A model generated the notes under the pieces. The model worked only from the letters and a program-made list of their open reading frames with translations. It was not told the origin of the DNA and searched no databases. Of a stretch of 21,551 nucleotides of DNA, positions 15,770 through 21,551 are shown piece after piece; the stretch's first letter is position 1; every line of letters begins with the position of its first letter. The DNA comes from a virus. The stretch spans positions 1-21,551 of the IMG/VR virus record IMGVR_UViG_3300025138_009150; one strand, written 5' to 3'. Both the position numbers and the translations under genes were made by a program.

Positions 15770-16536
15770 TTACAGCAATATTAAATGGATATAAAAGAGG
15801 AGACCACCTTAATGAACAATTAGAAGCATTAAAAAATCAAACAGTACCACCTGATGAAATTTTACTATGGTATAATAATCCAGGTGATAACGATTTATTA
15901 AATTATGATATTGGAATGGAAATACCAGTTGCATATTGTAACTATAACTTTGGTGTGTGGGCAAGGTTTTACTTTGCTATGAATGCTAGGAATCCATATG
16001 TTGTAGTATTTGATGATGATACCATTCCTGGTAAAAGGTGGTTAGAGAATTGTATGAAAACAATGGAAACTAATGAAGGATTATTAGGTACAGTTGGATT
16101 ACTATATCCAAACCCTATACTACCTCAAAATTCATCTTACTATGAACATTATTTAAGGTTTGGATGGCCAACACCAGGTAATAATGATAAAGTAGTTCAA
16201 GTTGATTTGGTTGGGCATAGTTGGTTCTTTAAAAAAGAATGGTTATCCCACTTTTCAAGAGAATTACCTGAACCAAAGTATAACACTTGTGGTGAAGATA
16301 TGCACTTTTCTTATATGTTACAAAAGTATGCTAATATTCCTACATTTGTACCACCGCATCCAAGAGATGATATGGAACTTTGGGGAAGTTTAAAAGGTGG
16401 TGAATATGGTGGAGATGCAAACTCTTTATGGACTTCGAATCAAACAAACGTAGAAGGTACTCCATTCAGACAAGTTATGAACGAATATTTTAGAGAACAA
16501 AGATTAAAAGGTTGGAAATTAGTAAATGAAAGATAA
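15766..16536 (+). CDS. Glycosyltransferase family 2
   Basis: This 256-residue GT-A protein begins MITAILNGYKRGDHLNEQLE, contains LKNQTVPPDEILLWYN (22-37), and has a metal-binding FDDD motif at 82-85 (VVFDDDTIPGKRWLEN). HSWFFKKEWL (141-150) is followed by GEDMHFSYML (176-185), the typical ED acid/base region of GT2 enzymes. The start overlaps the previous stop (ATGA), and the end overlaps the epimerase gene by 11 bases. It is complete in the catalytic domain and has no membrane anchor. Confidence 0.83.
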   Translation: MITAILNGYKRGDHLNEQLEALKNQTVPPDEILLWYNNPGDNDLLNYDIGMEIPVAYCNYNFGVWARFYFAMNARNPYVVVFDDDTIPGKRWLENCMKTMETNEGLLGTVGLLYPNPILPQNSSYYEHYLRFGWPTPGNNDKVVQVDLVGHSWFFKKEWLSHFSRELPEPKYNTCGEDMHFSYMLQKYANIPTFVPPHPRDDMELWGSLKGGEYGGDANSLWTSNQTNVEGTPFRQVMNEYFREQRLKGWKLVNER

Positions 16537-17527
16537 ACCAATATTATTATGTTTTGGGACTAGACCCGAATGGTTAAAGATTAAGCCTTTAGTCAAACTT
16601 ATGGATAGGAGTGAGTATAAACTTTTATTTACAGGTCAGCATATTGACTTATTAAAAAATGTGGAAGTTGATTATAAGATAACAATATCAGAAAACTCAA
16701 ATAGATTAGATTCTATTATTTCAGATTGTATGTTACAATTTCCAAATGGAGATTTTAGAGGAGTATTAGTACAAGGTGATACTGGTTCTGTATTTGGATG
16801 TGGTTTAGCTGCATTTAATCGTAAGTTAAGAATCTATTATTTAGAAGCAGGTTTACGAAGTGGTAACTTAGAACATCCATATCCAGAAGAAGGATATAGA
16901 CAGATGATAGCTAGGATAGCTGATGTTAACTTTACACCAACTGAATTATCGGCACAAAATCTGAAAGATGAAAAAGTACATGGTGAAATTCATATAGTTG
17001 GTAATTCGGTATTAGATAACTTAATAGAGTTTGATAAACCAACTATGTTAAATAAGATATTGATTACATTACATAGAAGAGAAAATCATCATTGGATGGA
17101 TGAGTGGTTTACTGAGATTGAAAGATTAGCATTGGAATATCCTCATTATGAATTTATACTTCCTATACACCCCAATCCAAATGTTAAGAAGCATAGACCT
17201 ATTTTGAAAAACGTAACTGTTTTGGAACCATTGGAGCATAAAGATTTAATTAATATTATGTTAGAAACAAATCTAATTATTTCAGATAGTGGTGGTTTGC
17301 AAGAGGAGGGTACATTTTTTAATAAGAAGGTGATTGTATGTAGAAAAACAACCGAAAGACCTGAAGGTTTAAAAACAGGTCATTTACATATGTGTGAAAC
17401 CCCAAAACATTTAAATAATTTATTTGGAAAACTCATAGAAAATCCGTATATTAGTATATCATGTCCTTATGGAGATGGTTATACCTCAGAAAAAGTACTA
17501 AAAATATTAAGAAATGAAAAACTTTAG
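16526..17527 (+). CDS. wecB: UDP-N-acetylglucosamine 2-epimerase, non-hydrolysing type
   Basis: This enzyme interconverts UDP-GlcNAc and UDP-ManNAc, or the matching 2-acetamido-6-deoxy sugars. At 333 residues it is about 40 shorter than most members, but the active-site series is intact: FGTRPEW (10-16), GQH (37-39), QGDT (83-86, D85), EAGLRS (107-112), PEEGYRQ (120-126), LHRREN (182-187), HPNP (215-218), SDSGGLQEE (253-261) and RKTTERPE (273-280). The HRREN box is the one I associate with WecB/MnaA/FnlC enzymes rather than with the hydrolysing NeuC/LegG group. It overlaps both neighbours by 11-14 bases. It would provide a C2-epimerised precursor for the sugar made by the genes downstream. 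Confidence 0.9.
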   Translation: MKDKPILLCFGTRPEWLKIKPLVKLMDRSEYKLLFTGQHIDLLKNVEVDYKITISENSNRLDSIISDCMLQFPNGDFRGVLVQGDTGSVFGCGLAAFNRKLRIYYLEAGLRSGNLEHPYPEEGYRQMIARIADVNFTPTELSAQNLKDEKVHGEIHIVGNSVLDNLIEFDKPTMLNKILITLHRRENHHWMDEWFTEIERLALEYPHYEFILPIHPNPNVKKHRPILKNVTVLEPLEHKDLINIMLETNLIISDSGGLQEEGTFFNKKVIVCRKTTERPEGLKTGHLHMCETPKHLNNLFGKLIENPYISISCPYGDGYTSEKVLKILRNEKL

Positions 17528-18290
17528 AACTCATTTTATTACATTTAGAGATAAACTTAGAAACAAAGAACATTTTGCTTTCTCTAGGTTTTCTGATGGT
17601 GAAATGCATATATTACAAAACAAAGAATTAAAGTTAGATAGTAATCTAATACAAATAGGTGAAAAGAAGCAGGGTGGTGTCTACCAACCAGCAGATTTTA
17701 AACATTTTGACCCAAAGGAACATAGTTTTTCTCAAAAGAAATTAGTGGAATCTCTTCAATATAAACAACCAAACTATTACAAAGGTATTAGTTGTAGTTG
17801 TTGTGTTGGTAAACAAAACTTTGATTGGCAAGTTGATTTAGCTGGAGGAGATGATGAATCTCTAACTTGGGCTAACCTTTGGGTAAATGGAAACTACCCA
17901 TCATTTGTTAATGAAATATTACCTATATTTTATGGTAGGGATTGTGTATTTGTTGGACATGAAAGTGCTAAATTAGATAGATTACCATTTTTTGTAAATG
18001 ATTTTAGAGTTGGTTATAACGCTATGAGTAATAATTATGATACTATTGAAATTATGGCTAATTGGATTAGGGAAAATAATATAGAAAATCATCTATTTCT
18101 ATTTTCAGCTGCATCCTTTACTAACTTAGCAATATATCAGTTATTTAGAGAGTTTCCAAATAACACATACATTGATATTGGGACTTGTTTAACACCAATG
18201 ATGGATATGCCAACTCATAGAGGATATTTGGAAGCATATTGGGGTTATAAAGGAGGAAAAGATTTACAAAAGATTTGCGAATGGAACTAA
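17514..18290 (+). CDS. GT-D fold (DUF1792-like) putative glycosyltransferase
   Basis: This 258-residue protein carries FSRFSDGEMHIL (23-34), a match to the RFGDGE motif that marks GT-D (DUF1792) glycosyltransferases, where the DGE residues bind metal and nucleotide sugar. The C-terminal YIDIGTCLTPMM (219-230) and the following RGYLEAYWG fit the 'IDvG..ld' motif near the end of these proteins. A cysteine cluster, SCSCCVG (93-99), is an unusual addition. It overlaps the epimerase gene by 14 bases and the GNAT gene by 10. GT-D enzymes known from surface-protein glycosylation add glucose to an existing sugar; the donor here is unknown. Confidence 0.68.
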   Translation: MKNFRTHFITFRDKLRNKEHFAFSRFSDGEMHILQNKELKLDSNLIQIGEKKQGGVYQPADFKHFDPKEHSFSQKKLVESLQYKQPNYYKGISCSCCVGKQNFDWQVDLAGGDDESLTWANLWVNGNYPSFVNEILPIFYGRDCVFVGHESAKLDRLPFFVNDFRVGYNAMSNNYDTIEIMANWIRENNIENHLFLFSAASFTNLAIYQLFREFPNNTYIDIGTCLTPMMDMPTHRGYLEAYWGYKGGKDLQKICEWN

Positions 18291-18664
18291 TAAATTGTAC
18301 ACCAAAATATTGGGAATTTGTAAGAATTCTTAGAAATGATGAAAGAGTATTGGATGGATTTATAAAATCAGTTCATATTACTGAAGAGATGCAAACTGAA
18401 TATATGAGAAATCATTATAGATTTTATCGTATTGGATTGGTAGATAATAAACCCGCAGGATATGTTGGTGTAATAGAAGATGATATTAGAGTATGTACAC
18501 ATCCTGATTATCAAGGTAAAGGTTTAGGTAAGTTTATGATTAATGAATGTATGAAACTTTTCCCAACTGCATTTGCAAAAGTAAAAATAGATAATGAAAT
18601 AAGTATGAAGTTATTTGAAGCTTGTGGGTTTACAAAGAAATTTTATATTCTAACAAAAGATTAA
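18281..18664 (+). CDS. GNAT N-acetyltransferase, PseH-like
   Basis: This 127-residue GNAT protein has the acetyl-CoA pyrophosphate loop HPDYQGKGLGK (74-84) and the closing NEISMKLFEACGF (105-117). The N-terminal half (RNDERVLDGFIKSVHITEEM, 19-38) resembles PseH/LegH-type enzymes that acetylate the 4-amino group of a UDP-linked dideoxy sugar. That fits the aminotransferase and dehydratase encoded next. I take the ATG at 18281; an in-frame TTG six bases upstream is less likely. It overlaps the GT-D gene by 10 bases. Family membership is secure; the sugar substrate is inferred from neighbours. Confidence 0.8.
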   Translation: MELINCTPKYWEFVRILRNDERVLDGFIKSVHITEEMQTEYMRNHYRFYRIGLVDNKPAGYVGVIEDDIRVCTHPDYQGKGLGKFMINECMKLFPTAFAKVKIDNEISMKLFEACGFTKKFYILTKD

Positions 18665-18665
18665 T

Positions 18666-19292
18666 ATGAAACACAGTCCATACAAAATAGTAAGAATGTT
18701 TGAAGAGGATATAGCTGAATATACAGGTTCTCCATATGCTGTATCAATTGATAGTTGTACAAATGCACTATTCTTAGTTTGTAAGTATTTGGAAGTGAAG
18801 GAAGTAACTATTCCATCACAAACTTACTTATCAGTACCACAATCCATAGTTCACTCTGGAGGTGATGTTATCTTCGATAAGAGAGCAGAAACTAATCATT
18901 GGAAGGGTATGTACCAATTGAAACCATATCCTATCTGGGATGCCGCAAAACGATTGACATCGAATATGTATGTTCCTAATCAGTTTATGTGTTTATCATT
19001 TCACATTAAAAAACTACTTCCTATTTGGAAAGGTGGTATGATTTTAACCGATGATAAAGATGCATATAATTGGTTTAAGAAAGCAAGATACGAAGGTAGA
19101 AGTGAAAAGTACTATAAAGATGATGATATAACATTTCATGGTTGGAATATGTATATGACTCCTCAACAAGCAGCACATGGTTTATCAATGTTCCAAAACT
19201 ATCCAGAACATATGAGTGATTTGGGTGAAGATAATGGATATAGAGATTTAACTGAATTTACAGTATTTAAAGATTTTAAAACAATAGAATAA
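18666..19292 (+). CDS. DegT/DnrJ/EryC1-type aminotransferase, half-length
   Basis: The protein matches the large PLP domain of sugar aminotransferases: SIDSCTNALFLV (27-38), TIPSQTYLSV (48-57), WDAAKR with PLP-binding D92 (91-96), SFHIKK with the probable Schiff-base lysine K116 (111-116), then GGMILTDD (123-130) and NMYMTPQQAAHGL (161-173). The family is normally about 370-400 residues; this one stops at 208, so the C-terminal small domain is missing. The next gene starts in a different family 14 bases later, and no continuation is visible in another frame. It may be a specialised mini-enzyme, need a partner, or be decaying. PLP-dependent amination of a 4-keto sugar fits the neighbouring genes. 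Confidence 0.75.
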   Translation: MKHSPYKIVRMFEEDIAEYTGSPYAVSIDSCTNALFLVCKYLEVKEVTIPSQTYLSVPQSIVHSGGDVIFDKRAETNHWKGMYQLKPYPIWDAAKRLTSNMYVPNQFMCLSFHIKKLLPIWKGGMILTDDKDAYNWFKKARYEGRSEKYYKDDDITFHGWNMYMTPQQAAHGLSMFQNYPEHMSDLGEDNGYRDLTEFTVFKDFKTIE

Positions 19293-19306
19293 TAAAAAAT
19301 ATAATA

Positions 19307-20170
19307 ATGATACAAATTGAAAAAAACAAATTATATCTCGTAACTGGTGGTGGTGGTTTTTTAGGACAACCATTGGTAAAGCATATATTAAACGAAGGTG
19401 CACGAGTTAGAATTATAGGTAGAGATGAAGCTACATTGGTAATGATGAAACAAAGACATCCAAATATAGAAATACATCCAGGTGATATTTCAGATGAATT
19501 TGAGGTAAGACAATCAATGAAAGATGTAAATGGTGTATTCCATCTAGCTGCATCTAAGCATGTTGGTTTAGCCGAAACGTTTGTACGTGAGAATCTAAAA
19601 AGTAACGTAATTGGTTCATTTAACATATATGAACAATCCTTAAAGCAAGACTTAGATTTTGTATTAGCAATTTCTACTGATAAGGCAGCACAAGTTGTTG
19701 GTGTATATGGAGCTACTAAACTGATGATGGAAAGATTATCAAAACAATATCAGAATTTAAATTCAAATTGTAAATATCGTATTGTACGATATGGTAACGT
19801 ATTATATTCAACAGGTTCAGTATTATGTAAATGGAAAGATTTAATAGAACAAAAGAAAGAGTTAATTGTAACCGAACCTGATGCAACAAGATTCTTTTGG
19901 ACAGTAGAACAAGCTATTGATTTAATTTTAGATTGTATGGAAAATGCAACTGATAGTACACCATATTGTCCGAGTATGAAATCAATGAGTATAAAAAGTT
20001 TATTAGGAGCAATGGTTGAAAAATATGGTAACTCTAGTTGGGAAAAGTATCCAATTAAAATAATAGGATTACAACCAGGTGAAAACTTTCATGAGAAGGT
20101 TTTAGATGAAGGTCCTTTTTCAAATGAAGTTGAACAATTTACTATTGAAGAGATTAAAGAATTAATATAA
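19307..20170 (+). CDS. UDP-sugar 4,6-dehydratase-like SDR (PseB/CapD/FlaA1 type)
   Basis: This extended short-chain dehydrogenase has 287 residues. The NAD(P) loop is VTGGGGFLG (12-20). ASKHVGLAE (82-90) matches the family's 'ALKHVPxAE' signature. STDKA (123-127) and YGATK (134-138) form the catalytic Asp-Lys and Tyr-Lys set of UDP-GlcNAc 4,6-dehydratases. RYGNVLYSTGSV (161-172) and TEPDATRFFWTV (189-200) complete the Polysacc_synt_2 pattern. The reaction would be UDP-GlcNAc to a 4-keto-6-deoxy sugar, feeding the aminotransferase and acetyltransferase encoded just upstream. It is shorter than PseB (about 330) only at the C-terminus. The leader is AT-only and 14 bases long. Confidence 0.87.
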   Translation: MIQIEKNKLYLVTGGGGFLGQPLVKHILNEGARVRIIGRDEATLVMMKQRHPNIEIHPGDISDEFEVRQSMKDVNGVFHLAASKHVGLAETFVRENLKSNVIGSFNIYEQSLKQDLDFVLAISTDKAAQVVGVYGATKLMMERLSKQYQNLNSNCKYRIVRYGNVLYSTGSVLCKWKDLIEQKKELIVTEPDATRFFWTVEQAIDLILDCMENATDSTPYCPSMKSMSIKSLLGAMVEKYGNSSWEKYPIKIIGLQPGENFHEKVLDEGPFSNEVEQFTIEEIKELI

Positions 20171-20172
20171 GT

Positions 20173-20820
20173 ATGAATTTAACAACCATAGTAGGAACTT
20201 GTGATTCGTATTTGGATTTAATTCCAGGTTTTAGTATTTTATATGAACGATACTTCGAACCAAATATAGAAACATTAATAGTTAGTGAAACAGAAGATTT
20301 AGATATATCTAAATATAAATTTATAACTCCAGGTAAAAAACAATGGGGTGAACGAATTATTCAAGCAATATCTGAAACCAAAACTGAATATGTATTTTTT
20401 GTTTTAGATGATTATTACTTATCTCAGTTGTTAACTAATGAATACATAGAATACCTACTAAAGTTTATGGATAATCATAAGGTAAACAAAATAATGTTAA
20501 GTCCTGTTCCTGATTTTGCTAAGTATGAATATTTAGAAAGTATTAATACTATGCATAAAATGTCTCCTAATAGTCCTTGGTTAACATCAGTACAACCAGC
20601 AATATGGAGAAAAAGTGAGTTGTTAAAATTCTTAAAACCCGAATATACTCCTTGGAACTTTGAAGTTAAGGGTAGTGAATTAGCAAAGAATAATATAGAA
20701 AATTATTTTGTAGCAAAGTTGGATAACCCAATATACTTTAATATGGTTAGAAAAGGAAAACAACCATCACCAGGTTGGGAAGAATTTTTAAAAGAACAAA
20801 ATTTAACTCAATACATATGA
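20173..20820 (+). CDS. Putative glycosyltransferase, GT-A-like
   Basis: This 215-residue protein begins TTIVGTCDSYLDLIPGFSIL (4-23) and has YVFFVLDDYYLSQ (73-85), a DD motif after a hydrophobic strand as in GT-A enzymes. SVQPAIWRKSEL further on resembles the segment that follows the catalytic loop in related surface-glycan transferases. A full GT2 nucleotide-binding turn is not obvious, so a divergent or inactive family member is possible. The gene starts two bases after the dehydratase stop and overlaps the next gene by four bases (ATGA). Confidence 0.55.
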   Translation: MNLTTIVGTCDSYLDLIPGFSILYERYFEPNIETLIVSETEDLDISKYKFITPGKKQWGERIIQAISETKTEYVFFVLDDYYLSQLLTNEYIEYLLKFMDNHKVNKIMLSPVPDFAKYEYLESINTMHKMSPNSPWLTSVQPAIWRKSELLKFLKPEYTPWNFEVKGSELAKNNIENYFVAKLDNPIYFNMVRKGKQPSPGWEEFLKEQNLTQYI

Positions 20821-21551
20821 AAATAGCAGTTGTACTTTCTGGTTACTTTGGTACTATTAGTACTAACGATATGCAATCTGGTATAAAATCTCATAAGAAA
20901 ATAACAAATTTCTTTAAAGATTATGATGTAGATTATTATATACATTCGTGGCAGATTTGGGATAAGAATGAAATAGTTGATTTATATAATCCCAAAAAAA
21001 GTATGTTTGAATCACAAATAGATTTTGATATAACCGAAAAAGAAATATGTGATAACCAAAAATGGTTCGATGAGGGATTTGATAGAAATTCAACAATGTA
21101 CAAAACGGCAACTATTTATAAAACATTATCATTTTTCTATTCAAGAAGTTCAGCACTAAAATTAATAGAAGGTGATTACGATAGAGTATTTGTGATGAGA
21201 TTGGATATAGGAAATAGGGGTACTGATGATGTAAACTTTCCACATAAGTTCGACTTTAACTCAGATGCTAATAAAATATACACACCATATTGGAATCAAT
21301 TAAATATTGGTTTAGGTGATATGTGGACTATTATGAATGGTGAAGATGCAAATAAACTATCTAAAATATATGATAAGGTAAAATCATATTATCAAACTGA
21401 TAGCGAATATGTAAATAAGATGTTAAATGGTTGGCCAATGAGTGAAAAGGGTGAGTTTAATCAAACCGCAAAAGAACAATTTAGTAATGTATGTTTAACT
21501 GATAGAACTCCCGAATTAATGACGTATCCAAAGTGGTATTGTGTAAATAAT
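20817..21551 (+). CDS. Glycan-biosynthesis protein, glycosyltransferase-like, 3' end outside window
   Basis: The ATG overlaps the previous stop, and the frame stays open for 245 codons to the end of the window. The N-terminus MKIAVVLSGYFG, then YIHSW (41-45) and LYNPKKSMFESQ (56-67), followed by a helix with YKTLSFFYSRSSALKLIEG and YDRVFVMRLDI, matches a family often seen in capsule and O-antigen loci ('CLSGqpR ... DVFIHTW ... Y.PK...E ... YD.ViR.R.D'). A nucleotide-sugar transferase role is assumed for that family, but no catalytic residues are established to my knowledge. The gene shows that the glycan operon continues beyond the window. Confidence 0.6.
   Translation, partial: MKIAVVLSGYFGTISTNDMQSGIKSHKKITNFFKDYDVDYYIHSWQIWDKNEIVDLYNPKKSMFESQIDFDITEKEICDNQKWFDEGFDRNSTMYKTATIYKTLSFFYSRSSALKLIEGDYDRVFVMRLDIGNRGTDDVNFPHKFDFNSDANKIYTPYWNQLNIGLGDMWTIMNGEDANKLSKIYDKVKSYYQTDSEYVNKMLNGWPMSEKGEFNQTAKEQFSNVCLTDRTPELMTYPKWYCVNN

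Noticed and set aside
16202-16393. Second + strand frame of 63 codons within the GT2 gene at 15766
   Set aside because: Fully inside a conserved glycosyltransferase frame, with no recognisable product.
16526-17527. Reading the epimerase as a hydrolysing NeuC/LegG enzyme, which would make a sialic or legionaminic acid pathway the first choice
   Set aside because: The HRREN box and the overall motif set fit the non-hydrolysing WecB/FnlC group better, and no NeuB-like synthase is in the window.
18251-18256. AGGAGG upstream of the GNAT gene as a Shine-Dalgarno site
   Set aside because: It lies 24 bases before the ATG, too far to position a ribosome, and it encodes conserved glycines of the GT-D protein.
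19276-19626. Reverse-strand open frame of 116 codons over the dehydratase start
   Set aside because: Antisense to the NAD-binding region of the dehydratase; the translation ends in an Ile/Phe run created by AT-rich leader sequence.
1-21551. tRNA genes, CRISPR arrays, insertion sequences or integration sites
   Set aside because: Gaps between genes are too short for tRNAs, no repeated spacer structure or transposase was seen, and no integrase is encoded.

Overview
The window looks like part of the genome of a large T4-like myovirus that infects a member of the Bacteroidota. The DNA is strongly AT-rich and all genes lie on the + strand, packed end to end with overlaps of 1-17 bases or gaps of a few tens of bases. 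The T4-type assignment rests on a family B DNA polymerase (gp43-like), a sliding clamp of about 230 residues (gp45-like), an RFC-like clamp-loader ATPase (gp44-like) and a clamp-loader small subunit (gp62-like). The host inference rests on two promoter-like sites of the Bacteroidota type (TTTG, about 20 bases, TAnnTTTG) and on A-rich leaders without Shine-Dalgarno sequences. No tRNA, IS, CRISPR or integrase was found.

Region 1 (1-8057) is the replication module. It holds a 5'-truncated unknown gene, a GT-B-like glycosyltransferase coupled to the polymerase gene, gp43, gp45, a DUF4338/DruA-like protein, gp44, a small zinc-ribbon protein and gp62. T4 has the order 45-44-62-regA-43; here 43 comes first, regA is absent, and two extra genes sit inside the clamp/clamp-loader block. 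Region 2 (8058-9035) starts with a near-perfect terminator hairpin whose ascending arm carries the -33 box of the next promoter. A Cas4/RecB-like PD-(D/E)XK nuclease follows, and then a short gap containing an exact T4 late-promoter box (TATAAATA).

Region 3 (9036-21551, running off the end) is a tightly coupled operon of about 12.5 kb. It begins with a ribbon-helix-helix-like small protein and continues with glycan enzymes: two GT-B glycosyltransferases, an unknown protein, four GT-A-like glycosyltransferases, two sulfotransferase-like proteins, a UDP-GlcNAc 2-epimerase, a GT-D protein, a PseH-like GNAT, a half-length DegT/PseC-like aminotransferase, a PseB/CapD-like 4,6-dehydratase and two further glycosyltransferase-like proteins. 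Together these could make an amino-deoxy sugar nucleotide, transfer it and possibly sulfate the product. I saw no flippase, polymerase or membrane protein in this part, which suggests decoration of an existing acceptor (virion protein, host glycan or DNA) rather than a complete export pathway.

The most notable points are: the phage-borne sugar pathway under a possible late promoter; the DUF4338 protein between clamp and clamp loader; the fused terminator/promoter; a shared N-terminal M-[SA]-F-[WF]-[DE] signature on three replication-module proteins; and a glycosyltransferase directly upstream of the polymerase that could act on DNA.
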